A DNA stretch of 64,000 nt from Candidatus Fusicatenibacter intestinigallinarum (GTDB lineage Bacteria; Bacillota; Clostridia; Lachnospirales; Lachnospiraceae), in the NCBI GenBank assembly GCA_019119555.1, contig DWWU01000021.1, positions 54,066 to 118,065 of the forward strand. Reading direction: 5' to 3'. The notes below the pieces were generated by a model, which was not told the origin of the DNA, made no database searches, and saw nothing but the letters and a program-made list of their open reading frames with translations. A program made the translations under genes and the position numbers. Below are positions 52,401 through 60,806 of the stretch, one piece after another (the first letter of the stretch is position 1; each line of letters begins with the position of its first letter).

Positions 52401-53158
52401 GATTTCCGTCCCTCCATGTGATTGATCATACTGGCCAGATATCCGGCCCCGAAGCCGTTGTCGATATTCACAACGCTGACGCCGCTGGCACAGGAATTGA
52501 GCATGGAAAGCAGCGCGGAAAGGCCTCCGAAGTTTGCTCCGTACCCGATACTCGTCGGCACTGCGATCACCGGGCAGTCGGCCATCCCGCCGATCACGCT
52601 TGCCAGCGCGCCTTCCATCCCGGCGATCGCCACAATCACCCGGGCGGTCATGATATCTTCCACATGGCTCATCAGCCGGTGCATTCCGGCTACGCCCACG
52701 TCGTAGAGCCGCACCACTTCATTTCCGTAAACCTCGGCGGTCAAAGCCGCCTCTTCCGCCACCGGCATATCGCTGGTTCCTCCTGTGGCGACAACAATTT
52801 TTCCGATCCCGTCCGGTTCCGGCATCTCTCCCACAATCCCGATCCGGCACAGAGGATCATAATGCAGATCCAGCTCTGACGACACATGGTCTGCCGCTTC
52901 CTGGGACATGCGGGTAATCAGAACGGTTTTTTCATGTTCCCGTACCATTTCCGCCGCGATTTTCAGAATCTGATCCGGCGTTTTTCCGGCGCCGTAAATT
53001 ACCTCCGCCATTCCCTGGCGGATTCCACGATGGGTATCCAGTTTGGCGAATCCCATCTCTTTATAAGGTTCTGTCTTGATCCGGAGCATTGCGTCGTCGG
53101 GGGGCAGAGTTCCTGCGGCCACCTGCTCCAGCATTTCTTTCCATTCTTTTTTGTCCAT
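52397..53158 (-). CDS. larB: Nickel-pincer cofactor biosynthesis protein LarB
   Basis: Carboxylates and hydrolyses nicotinic acid adenine dinucleotide, the first step of the nickel-pincer cofactor. The 253-residue protein has the PurE-like domain: VVATGGTSDMPVAEEAALTA, YDVGVAGMHRL, AGMEGALASVIGGM and the C-terminal NIDNGFGAGYLASMI. It lies between the flavodoxin gene (18 nt) and larC (4-nt overlap). No larE or larA is seen in this window. Confidence 0.94.
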   Translation of the reverse strand: MDKKEWKEMLEQVAAGTLPPDDAMLRIKTEPYKEMGFAKLDTHRGIRQGMAEVIYGAGKTPDQILKIAAEMVREHEKTVLITRMSQEAADHVSSELDLHYDPLCRIGIVGEMPEPDGIGKIVVATGGTSDMPVAEEAALTAEVYGNEVVRLYDVGVAGMHRLMSHVEDIMTARVIVAIAGMEGALASVIGGMADCPVIAVPTSIGYGANFGGLSALLSMLNSCASGVSVVNIDNGFGAGYLASMINHMEGRKS

Positions 53159-53176
53159 TTTACTGTCAGCCTCTGC

Positions 53177-53662
53177 TTATCCTTTCAGTGTATTTACCCA
53201 TTCTCTCAGCATATCCTCGGAATCTCCTGCGCTCAGCCGTCTACCCGGAAGCCATACGGTGGTTTCACTGCACAACGACCTCAGCTTGCTTTCCGTATCT
53301 CCCAGGCCGCTGCCTCCCGATGTACAGAACAGCACGATCTGCTTTCCGGAAAAATCATACTGCTCCAGAAATGTGCTGATAATTCTCGGCGCTTCATACC
53401 ACCAGACAGGGAAGCCCAGGAAAACGGTCTGGTAGCTTTCCATATCCGCCACCCTGCCCCGGATTGCCGGGCGTGCTCCGGGATCTTTCATTTCTATTGT
53501 ACTGCGGCTTTTCTTATCCATCCAGTTCAGATCCGCATCCGTATACGGAACCTCCGGACAGATTTCAAAGAGATCTGCATCTGCCGCTTTCGCCAGCGTC
53601 TCTGCTACGCGGCGTGTCACACCGCTCGCTGAAAAATATGCCACCAATCGTTTCTGTTTCAT
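53177..53662 (-). CDS. Flavodoxin-like protein
   Basis: A 161-residue FMN-binding protein. The phosphate loop is in VAYFSASGVTRRVAETLA, and FLGFPVWWYEAPRIISTFLEQ and VLFCTSGGSGLGD are the isoalloxazine-binding loops. It is of the clostridial flavodoxin_4 type. AGGAGGAGG precedes ATG 53662. It leads the operon with larB and larC and is preceded by a MerR-type promoter that overlaps the end of the MATE gene. Confidence 0.9.
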   Translation of the reverse strand: MKQKRLVAYFSASGVTRRVAETLAKAADADLFEICPEVPYTDADLNWMDKKSRSTIEMKDPGARPAIRGRVADMESYQTVFLGFPVWWYEAPRIISTFLEQYDFSGKQIVLFCTSGGSGLGDTESKLRSLCSETTVWLPGRRLSAGDSEDMLREWVNTLKG

Positions 53663-53744
53663 ACTTGCCTCCTCCTGACGCCTCTGCGGCGTCTTACTGA
53701 TATTTGTCTGAAAACCCATTTTTGGAGTCTGTTGTATTTCCTAT

Positions 53745-53775
53745 AGGATACAACCTGAAGTATACTCCAAGTCAA
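53745..53775 (-). promoter_or_regulatory. MerR-type promoter of flavodoxin-larBC
   Basis: On the minus strand: TTGACT (53775-53770), a 19-bp spacer and TATCCT (53750-53745). The spacer contains TGGAGTATACTTCAGG, close to the dyad upstream of the aldo/keto reductase at 36,399-36,416. It overlaps the MATE stop. Confidence 0.75.
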
Positions 53776-55142
53776 GTGTTTTCGCTCTCTGTTTCTTCGA
53801 ATCTTTTAAAGTAATGAAGTACCATCGGGAGCGCCACGGCAAAAATCAGAAGATCCGCCAGCGGTCCGGAAGCCTGCAGGCCGATCAGGCCCAGAAGCCG
53901 GGGCAGAATCAGCAGCGCCGGAACGTAAAACAGAATCTGACGGCTGAAAACCAGGATACTGCTCGCCAGCGTCCGGCCAACCACCTGAAACAGCGTGCTC
54001 ACGCAGGACATAAATGCAGAGAACGGAAGGGAAATGCAGATCAGCCGCAGCGCTGTCGCGCCGATCCGGATGACCTCCGGATCATCCCGGAACAGGCCGA
54101 TCAGTCCCGGAGCAAAAAGAATTCCGGCCACAGCGAACGCGCACATACTCAGCATAGCCGTCCTGGCGGTAAACCAGAAAGCATCCTTTACACGCTTATG
54201 ATTTTTCATTCCATGGGCATAGCCGATGACAGGCTGACAGCCTTCAATCAGTCCGAGAGACACCGCGTTGGAGAGATAAAGCAGACGACTGGCGACACTC
54301 ATCGCCGCAATCGCAGCGTCACCCCATCCGCCGGCGACAAGATTCAGCACGACATTGGCAAACATATTGCAGCCATGGCGGCACAGGCTGGGAAAGCCTG
54401 TGGTAAACAGCAGCCCATATTCCTCCGGTCTGCGGTAAAGCAGCCGGAAGGCAATCTGTACCTGTGTCTGTTTCCGGACATAATAACTGAGGAGGATCCC
54501 CCAGGCAATGATCTGGCTGAGCGCAGTCGCAATTGCCGCGCCGGAAATTCCCCAGTCAAAAACAAAAATAAACAGCGGATCAAGCACCATGTTCAGCACG
54601 CCGCCGGTCACCTGCCCAATCATGCTCTCCCTGCTTTTTCCCTCTGCACGGATACACTGGCTGAGTGCCAGACTGCTGGCGGAAAACGGCGCTCCGATAA
54701 AAATATATCTGCCATAAGCGACCGCATACGGCAGATTGGTCTCCGTCGCTCCCAGAAGACGCATCAGAGGCGCGCCGGCCGCAATTCCCACGACAGCCAC
54801 AAGCAGACCGAAGAAAAAGCTCAGAAAGAAGGCGGTGCTGGCTGTCGCGTCCGCCTCTTTTTGCTGCTTCGCCCCAAGCATCCGGGAAACAAGATTCGAA
54901 CCTCCGGTGCCAACCCAGAAACCCAGTGCGTTCAGAACCATCGGGACCGAGAAAACGACGCCGACCGCCGCCGTCGCGCTGGTTCCAATCTGTCCGACGA
55001 AAAAGGTATCCGCCAGGTTATAAACACTGCTGATCAGAGTTGTGACCATACTTGGCACGGCCAGAGACATGATCAGACTCGAGACGGGAGCTGTAGTCAT
55101 CCGCTCGTACTGTCCCTGAGTGTCTTTCAGATTCTTCTTCAT
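53772..55142 (-). CDS. MATE-family efflux transporter
   Basis: A 456-residue, 12-helix exporter (SSVYNLADTFFVGQIGTSATAAVG, in two parts, then GSNLVSRMLGAKQQKEAD, ALSQCIRAEGKSRESM and NMVLDPLFIFVFDWG). It is only distantly like the MATE protein at 16,996. GGAGAGAAGG lies ahead of the ATG. The last bases overlap the -35 region of the flavodoxin promoter. Confidence 0.92.
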   Translation of the reverse strand: MKKNLKDTQGQYERMTTAPVSSLIMSLAVPSMVTTLISSVYNLADTFFVGQIGTSATAAVGVVFSVPMVLNALGFWVGTGGSNLVSRMLGAKQQKEADATASTAFFLSFFFGLLVAVVGIAAGAPLMRLLGATETNLPYAVAYGRYIFIGAPFSASSLALSQCIRAEGKSRESMIGQVTGGVLNMVLDPLFIFVFDWGISGAAIATALSQIIAWGILLSYYVRKQTQVQIAFRLLYRRPEEYGLLFTTGFPSLCRHGCNMFANVVLNLVAGGWGDAAIAAMSVASRLLYLSNAVSLGLIEGCQPVIGYAHGMKNHKRVKDAFWFTARTAMLSMCAFAVAGILFAPGLIGLFRDDPEVIRIGATALRLICISLPFSAFMSCVSTLFQVVGRTLASSILVFSRQILFYVPALLILPRLLGLIGLQASGPLADLLIFAVALPMVLHYFKRFEETESENT

Positions 55143-55163
55143 TTTTCTACCTTCTCTCCGATA

Positions 55164-55254
55164 AAAATCACTTCGCGACGGGACGGATGCCCGCAGGCAC
55201 TATGCATTCCTGCGGTCTGTGCAGGGAATGCATAGTGCCTGGCTGAACGGCAAC
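55164..55254. repeat. Modules B (partial) and C (remodelled) of the intergenic repeat
   Basis: Starts inside B (ATCACTTCGCGA then CGGATGCCCGCAGGCAC). Module C has become a longer hairpin: GGCACTATGCATTCC pairs with GGGAATGCATAGTGCC. It ends CTGAACGGCAAC. It lies between the dehydratase-activase gene and the MATE gene. Confidence 0.85.
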
Positions 55255-55263
55255 GCCTGAATC

Positions 55264-56925
55264 TCACACTCTCTCTAATGCATAGAGCGCAGCGCCTGTG
55301 GCGCCGACGATCTCCGGCTCCTCACAGATATAAAGTTTTGCGCCTATCTTCTCTTCCACTGCCCGCACGACGCCCGGGTTTTTCGCAACGCCTCCGGTCA
55401 TCATAAAATCCGGTTCCATGCCCACACGGCGCAGAAGACCGAAGGCTTTGTTTGCAATCGCATGACACACGCCGTCGGCGATATCTGCCTTTTCCTTATT
55501 GTTTGCGATCAGGGAAATCACCTCCGACTCGGCAAAGACAGAGCACATACTCGTAATCTCAATTTTCTCCGTCGAGGTCAGGGCAATTTTTCCAAGCTCG
55601 TCCAGAGAGACTTCCAGCGTGCGGGCAATCATCTCAAGAAAACGTCCCGTTCCCGCCGCACATTTGTCGTTCATGACAAAATCCTTGACTTCTCCGTTTT
55701 CATTCAACCGGATCGCCTTGCTGTCCTGCCCGCCGATGTCCAGGATCGTACGTATGGACGGATTGAAATAGTGCGCGCCTTTTCCATGGCAGCTGATCTC
55801 CGTCACGTTTTCATCAGCAAATTCGATGCTGACCCGTCCATATCCGGTGGAGACAATCAGAGAAATATCTTCTCTGGCAAGCCCTGCCTTTTCAAGAACC
55901 TCATGCAGCGCCCGGTCTGCGCTCACGCCGGATTTCGCGCCGGTGCGCACCACTGAAAACGCTTTGATTTTTTTATCCTGGTCCATAACCACTGCGTTGG
56001 TCGATGTGGAGCCACTGTCAATTCCGATTACATACATTGTTCCGTCTCCTTTTCTCTGTTTTTCTGTCTGCCCTCTTTCCGGATTCAGCGACTCCAGAAA
56101 CGCCTCGATTCTTGTACGGATCTGACCGCTGCTCTGGCGGGTGTAATCCGTTTCCAGCAGAAGAAGGGGGCGGTCCATCCATTCTCTGATCCACGCATAT
56201 TCATAAGCGTAGTTGTCGCAGAACTGTACCGTGTGGTAAATGATTCCGTCCACACTGCCCGCACTGCGCCGGATCAGCTCGTCCCGGTTGGCTGCCCGTT
56301 CCATCCTCATACACGGGAACTGACTCAGCAGACCGCGGGTATATCCGGTAAGGAGCTCCTTCTCCTCCACCAGAATTTTTCTTCCCAGGCCTGTGCAGGT
56401 CAGATCAAACGCCACATTGGCATGATTTTCTTTCAGGATTTCTTTGATACTGTCATTGGCGCGGGCGCCGATGATGCCGATATTGACGGTATGGTCCTTC
56501 ACCGCATACTGCTGTTCTTCCCGGAGTCCCTCCAGGTAAGACCGGAACGTATCTTCCCGGAATGTTTTTCCGGAAAACGCTTCATATTCCCGGATCATTG
56601 CCCGGATTCTCTGTTCATAAAGCGTGACGCCCGCATCCTTCGTAATGCGCGGAGTGTCCAGCATATAGATAAATTTTTCCGGAAATTCCTCTCTGAGCAC
56701 ATCGTAGAGACGGCGGATACTGTCACAGCATGTAGTCAGAATCACACCCTCATAATCTTTGCTCATCATTTCCTCGAGAACCCCTTTGGCAAAACTGCAT
56801 ATATTGGGGTGCATCCGGATTTCCGCCTGGTTGAAGTTTGTCACATCCGGCTCAATCCGGCTCATTTCCACCCCCATGGATTCAAAAATTTCCACAGGGG
56901 CGTATTTGCATATATATCCTAGCAT
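55264..56925 (-). CDS. 2-hydroxyacyl-CoA dehydratase subunit fused to its activating ATPase
   Basis: A 553-residue two-domain protein. Residues 1-290 resemble HgdB/DCCP-type dehydratase subunits (TTCCDSIRRLYDVL, LTCTGLGRKI, TVQFCDNYAYEY, LLLETDYTRQSSGQIRTR). Residues 297-553 are a complete BadF/HgdC-type activase: YVIGIDSGSTSTNAVV for ATP, NDKCAAGTGRFLEMIA and SMCSVFAESEVISLIA with the bridging [4Fe-4S] cysteines, and FMMTGGVAKNPGVV. The activase uses ATP to push one electron into the dehydratase. These are normally separate genes. A ribosome site and ATG inside the gene (ATG 56037) could also make the activase alone. Confidence 0.88.
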   Translation of the reverse strand: MLGYICKYAPVEIFESMGVEMSRIEPDVTNFNQAEIRMHPNICSFAKGVLEEMMSKDYEGVILTTCCDSIRRLYDVLREEFPEKFIYMLDTPRITKDAGVTLYEQRIRAMIREYEAFSGKTFREDTFRSYLEGLREEQQYAVKDHTVNIGIIGARANDSIKEILKENHANVAFDLTCTGLGRKILVEEKELLTGYTRGLLSQFPCMRMERAANRDELIRRSAGSVDGIIYHTVQFCDNYAYEYAWIREWMDRPLLLLETDYTRQSSGQIRTRIEAFLESLNPERGQTEKQRKGDGTMYVIGIDSGSTSTNAVVMDQDKKIKAFSVVRTGAKSGVSADRALHEVLEKAGLAREDISLIVSTGYGRVSIEFADENVTEISCHGKGAHYFNPSIRTILDIGGQDSKAIRLNENGEVKDFVMNDKCAAGTGRFLEMIARTLEVSLDELGKIALTSTEKIEITSMCSVFAESEVISLIANNKEKADIADGVCHAIANKAFGLLRRVGMEPDFMMTGGVAKNPGVVRAVEEKIGAKLYICEEPEIVGATGAALYALERV

Positions 56926-57011
56926 AATATCATTTCTGCTCCTTTTTCGTAATCATTCTGCCAGGCCTGCACATTCACCGTGCAAGGCCGCAGGACAACG
57001 CGGCTGTCCGG

Positions 57012-58319
57012 TTACCTGCCGGACGCCTGCAGCAATTCGGTCCCTTCTTCCTCGCCGTCGCCGGCATCCAGCATTTCCAGGAACGCCTCCAGGCGGGTCT
57101 TGATCTGACCGTCATGGCTGTTCCTCCGGTCGATACCGTCTCCGTCCAGGATCAGCATCGGAATGTTCATGTCTTTCAGTTTTTCCTTCAGCAGCACGCT
57201 GCCGCCCGAAGACTGTTTGCAGCCCCAGTGGCAGAACTGAATCACGGCATCCGGGTGAAGGGTTTCTGCCAGACGGCCAACCATCTCCGCTTTGTGAGAG
57301 TAGGAACCGTTGTACAGATTCCGTATGATTTTCCGGGCCAGAGCATGAAACGGTCTGGAAGGATCCATTTCCTCCATGGAATCGATAATAATGTCGCTGG
57401 CAATGATCTGATACTTCTGATTGGTGTTGAAATATTTCTGCAGCGTTTCCTGGTAAAACGGGAGCAGATGGATCCAAAGGATCTTCTTTCCCTCAAATTT
57501 CGGATATGTTTTGATATCTTCAATCATAAACCGGATCAGATCCAGGAACTCCTGCCTTCCGATCATCAGGTGCATTCCCATCATCATATAGAGATGGCTG
57601 ATCATCTCTCCCGGATAATACCGCTCGCTCTGCAGGCGGAAGAACCGCATCAGTTCTTTGCGTGTCTCATTTTCGATCCGGATGGAAGCTTTCAGTTTTT
57701 CCTCGTCAAAGGGTCTGCCGAATCTTTTCTCCAGCTCGGCGGTAAAATCCTTCAGCTGCTGCGCCAGGTAATCCACGGATGCCTCATCGTCCCGGTAGGG
57801 AACATCCAGAAAGGTAAACGGCACTCCTTTTTTCTTTTCCAGATAGCGGAAAGTATTCAGATTGCCGTCACAGGAGAGAGAAGTCGTCACCGCATATTCC
57901 GGCACAGGCACGGCGCCGCTGTCGATGGCTCCTACAAAGGTTTTGTGATAGGAACACAGCGTGGGAGCGATTCCCTCATTCTGTGCGTAGTCAATAAAAA
58001 AATCCTCCAGGTGGTAGCCGCTGAAATAGCAGGAAAGACATTCAATGGAAAGTGTGTTGAGACCAAAGCAGTCCATGATCTCGCAGGGAGAGAAAATATT
58101 TCCCCACACATAGCGGTCCGGTCGTCCGAGAGAATCCGCCACCAGCGACATCATCATGGTTTCCAGTTTCTGATAGCCTCTGGACAATCCTTTCTTCGGG
58201 AGCAGCTTCATGCGGAATTTATTTGCCTTGAATCCCAGAAGTATTTTTCCCCAGTTCTCACCGGGATGTTCGACGGTCTGTTCTTTTACATGATCGATAT
58301 ATTTGTCTGCAATCCACAT
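57012..58319 (-). CDS. 2-hydroxyacyl-CoA dehydratase-family protein (second subunit)
   Basis: A 435-residue protein of the HgdA/HgdB superfamily. Cysteine-bearing motifs IFSPCEIMDCFGLNTLSIECLS (in two parts), TSLSCDGN and FCHWGCKQSSGGSVLLKEKL are expected to hold the [4Fe-4S] cluster. The C-terminal LILDGDGIDRRNSHDGQIKTRLEAFLEML is the usual end of such subunits. ATG 58319 follows GGAGG. The gene is 86 nt upstream of the fused subunit-activase, so together they form one system. The substrate is unknown; no CoA-transferase is seen next to it. Confidence 0.88.
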   Translation of the reverse strand: MWIADKYIDHVKEQTVEHPGENWGKILLGFKANKFRMKLLPKKGLSRGYQKLETMMMSLVADSLGRPDRYVWGNIFSPCEIMDCFGLNTLSIECLSCYFSGYHLEDFFIDYAQNEGIAPTLCSYHKTFVGAIDSGAVPVPEYAVTTSLSCDGNLNTFRYLEKKKGVPFTFLDVPYRDDEASVDYLAQQLKDFTAELEKRFGRPFDEEKLKASIRIENETRKELMRFFRLQSERYYPGEMISHLYMMMGMHLMIGRQEFLDLIRFMIEDIKTYPKFEGKKILWIHLLPFYQETLQKYFNTNQKYQIIASDIIIDSMEEMDPSRPFHALARKIIRNLYNGSYSHKAEMVGRLAETLHPDAVIQFCHWGCKQSSGGSVLLKEKLKDMNIPMLILDGDGIDRRNSHDGQIKTRLEAFLEMLDAGDGEEEGTELLQASGR

Positions 58320-58471
58320 AGTTTCCTCCATATTATAAAACGCAGATTCACGGCACAGGCAAAGGCATATGCGGGAATCTGGCAGGGTAACATAAATAAT
58401 TCTACAAGATAATGGTATACCACATTTTTCACAGAATTTCCATAGATAAACTGTAAAATCCTCGTAGCAGG

Positions 58472-58499
58472 GTAACAGTTCAGTCCACTGAACTGTTAC
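58472..58499. repeat. Module-A palindrome, perfect copy
   Basis: GTAACAGTTCAG, TCCA, CTGAACTGTTAC, then GGTATCCGGCGG, which looks like the first arm of module B. The rest of B is absent. Confidence 0.85.
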
Positions 58500-58516
58500 G
58501 GTATCCGGCGGAACAG

Positions 58517-58561
58517 AAAAAAAGAACGGAACCGGTATCCGCAGAAAAGGATCGGTTCCGT
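58517..58561 (-). terminator. Leftward intrinsic terminator without an upstream gene
   Basis: ACGGAACCG (58526-58534) pairs with CGGTTCCGT (58553-58561). The A-run at 58,517-58,523 becomes a T-run on the minus strand. The next genes to the right run the other way, so nothing obvious is terminated here. Confidence 0.75.
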
Positions 58562-58597
58562 CCAACAATTCTGCTTGCCGTTCTCTTTCTGCAGGAC

Positions 58598-59107
58598 ATG
58601 AGAAAGAATACCTATGAATTGCTGCATACAAAACCTGTCAGCGCCACACAGTACGTCGTTGGAAAAGTTGCAGCAGGTTTCCTGATCAGCCTCATAATCC
58701 TTGCAATATTAAATCTGGTATTCTGGGCGGCCTGCATGATCTGTACCAGCGGTAATGGCTTTGAGATACGATTGACGGACTTTCTCCTGGCAACCTGCCA
58801 GTATATTTTGCCGAATATGCTGATGATTGTGTGTGTATATACTATCGTAGCACTTTTATTTAAGAATCCGCTTCCTGCGGTTCCCCTTTTATTCCTGTAT
58901 ATGATTTACTCCAATATGGGAAGCCGAAATGCGGAAGGTGTTTACGGATATTATGGGCGGCCGCTGGCGATTATGGTACGCTTTCCGGGGATGTTTTTTG
59001 ATGTGACACCGCCGCCGCTGGCAACGGTGAACCAGATCTGTCTGCTGATTGCTTCCGCAGGAATCGTTCTCATTGGAATACAGCTTTGGAGGAGGCGAAG
59101 AATATGA
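58598..59107 (+). pseudogene. ABC-2 permease lacking its 5' part
   Basis: 169 codons of a membrane protein: ELLHTKPVSATQYVVGKVAAGFL is the cytoplasmic coupling region that normally follows an N-terminal half with one or two helices and an outside loop. Four or five helices follow. The frame continues upstream of ATG 58598 (ILLAVLFLQDMRK, end of a membrane helix) but runs straight into the terminator and repeat at 58,472-58,561. There is no proper ribosome site. Probably the 5' half was deleted. It overlaps the next permease by 4 nt. Confidence 0.7.
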
Positions 59108-59778
59108 TAATGACAGAAGGAAAGATCATTCTTCCGGCATATAAGCTGGCATATGCTTTCAGCTTTGTTGTGATATTAAGTCTGATTCGTGGTATCACTT
59201 TTTCTTATGAAATTGGTGTTGCAATGGAAGCGCCCATGGCTGTACTTGCAATGGTTTTCTGTGCGGACACTTATACGCAGGAAATCACCTCCAAACGGTC
59301 AGAGATACACCGTTTATATCCCATACAAAGACGCCTTTCTTCCCTTGGAATGCGGATGGTGATACAGGAAATTACCCTTTTTGTATTGAGTGCCATTGGA
59401 TACGGTATGTTTTATGGCTTTCAACATCCGCAGTCCCTTTCTAAGGCCGGACAAAGCACAGAATCAGAGCTTCAGATGTTTTTCATATTTTTAGCGGCAA
59501 TAGCGGTAACTCTTTGGTTCTGGGGCATCCTGGCAAATCTTCTTGCCTGTTTGTTCCGAAATATGTGGGTGGGTATCGGATGCGGTATTGCCCTTTGGCT
59601 TGTAACAAATTCCACTTTGGGTAATAATGTGCTGGGCAACTGGAATCTGTTTTCCTATGCTTTCCGCAATGTAATGGACAGCCGGGATTTCAGATGGCTG
59701 TACGGCAAGGCTTTCTGCCTGCTGCTATGCGTATGGATGACACTTTTGACGCCGAATATAATCAGGAAAAGAGGTTGA
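59104..59778 (+). CDS. ABC transporter permease
   Basis: A 224-residue protein with six membrane helices (AFSFVVILSLIRGITFSY, APMAVLAMVFCADTYTQEITS, MFFIFLAAIAVTLWFWGILAN and others). ATG 59104 lies 8 nt after GGAGG and overlaps the stop of the truncated permease. It is followed at once by the ATPase gene. Substrate unknown. Confidence 0.8.
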   Translation: MIMTEGKIILPAYKLAYAFSFVVILSLIRGITFSYEIGVAMEAPMAVLAMVFCADTYTQEITSKRSEIHRLYPIQRRLSSLGMRMVIQEITLFVLSAIGYGMFYGFQHPQSLSKAGQSTESELQMFFIFLAAIAVTLWFWGILANLLACLFRNMWVGIGCGIALWLVTNSTLGNNVLGNWNLFSYAFRNVMDSRDFRWLYGKAFCLLLCVWMTLLTPNIIRKRG

Positions 59779-59783
59779 AATCT

Positions 59784-60659
59784 ATGAGTATTAAAATCAA
59801 TGATCTGACTGTGACATTTAAGAATAAAGTGACTGCGATTAATCACGCTAATCTGGAAATACCAAATGGAATTTTTGGCCTCCTGGGAGAAAACGGAGCC
59901 GGAAAAACCACCTTAATGAGAGTCCTGACCACAGTTCTTGCACCCACCGGTGGTACGGTAAGTATGAACGGAATTCTTTATTGTGAAGAAAATTACCCGA
60001 AAATCCAGCGTCAGATCGGCTACCTGCCGCAGGAGATTGACTTGTATCCCGGTCTGACGGTTCAGGAATGTCTCGAATATATGGGGGATCTTGCCGGCGT
60101 ACCGAAAGAGGAATGTCGGAAGCGCATTCAGTATTATCTTGAGAAAACCAGCCTGACAGAGCATCGGAAGAAGAAAATGAGACAGCTTTCCGGAGGAATG
60201 AAGCGGAGGGTTGGTCTGGTACAGGCTCTTTTAAATGAACCTGAATTCCTGATTGTGGACGAACCGACTACCGGGCTTGATCCGGAAGAACGAATCCGCA
60301 TCCGGAATTTGCTGGTTGATTTCTCAGAAAACAGAACCGTTCTTTTTTCCACTCACGTAGTGGAGGATCTGGCAGCGGTCTGCAGCCGGCTTGCGGTGAT
60401 GAAAAAGGGACAATTCCTATATGCCGGAAGCATGAAAGAATTGATCCGGACGGCCAAAGGACACGTTTGGATATGTCGGCTCCGCGATGAAGCGCAGGCC
60501 CGGGAAGTGGAGAAAAAATATCATATCTCGTCCAAACAGCTGTCCGAAGACGGCATTCAGATAAAATTGATCAGCGACGAGATGCCGGACATGGACTGTG
60601 TTTCTGTGGAGCCTACGCTGGAAGACGCGTACATTTATATTTCCGGACAGCAGGCATAA
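59784..60659 (+). CDS. ABC transporter ATP-binding protein
   Basis: A 291-residue ATPase: Walker A GENGAGKTT, Q-loop IGYLPQEIDLYPG, signature QLSGGMKRRVGLVQALL, Walker B LIVDEPTTGLDP, switch His in FSTHVVEDLAAV. It starts 5 nt after the permease stop, preceded by GAGG. The third gene of the exporter operon whose first gene is truncated; a strong terminator ends it. Confidence 0.9.
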   Translation: MSIKINDLTVTFKNKVTAINHANLEIPNGIFGLLGENGAGKTTLMRVLTTVLAPTGGTVSMNGILYCEENYPKIQRQIGYLPQEIDLYPGLTVQECLEYMGDLAGVPKEECRKRIQYYLEKTSLTEHRKKKMRQLSGGMKRRVGLVQALLNEPEFLIVDEPTTGLDPEERIRIRNLLVDFSENRTVLFSTHVVEDLAAVCSRLAVMKKGQFLYAGSMKELIRTAKGHVWICRLRDEAQAREVEKKYHISSKQLSEDGIQIKLISDEMPDMDCVSVEPTLEDAYIYISGQQA

Positions 60660-60683
60660 AATCACCCGCCGCACAAGTGTAAC

Positions 60684-60735
60684 GGCCCCAAAAGCGTTCC
60701 TGTTTCGATGGGAAACGCTTTTGGGGCTCTTTTTC
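60684..60735 (+). terminator. Intrinsic terminator of the ABC operon
   Basis: GCCCCAAAAGCGTT pairs with AACGCTTTTGGGGC (ending at 60,727), then TCTTTTT. Confidence 0.9.
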
Positions 60736-60806
60736 TTACTTCGATTTTTGGCAGATACAGAATTCAAGTTGTTTCTTTCTTACCCGAAGATTCGTACTGC
60801 CATACC

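Noticed and set aside
53814..55235. 473-codon open frame antisense to the second MATE gene
   Set aside because: Low-complexity His/Gln/Arg-rich product and full overlap with a real membrane protein gene.
57114..58412. 432-codon open frame antisense to the dehydratase subunit
   Set aside because: Full overlap with a conserved gene; no ribosome site or domain.
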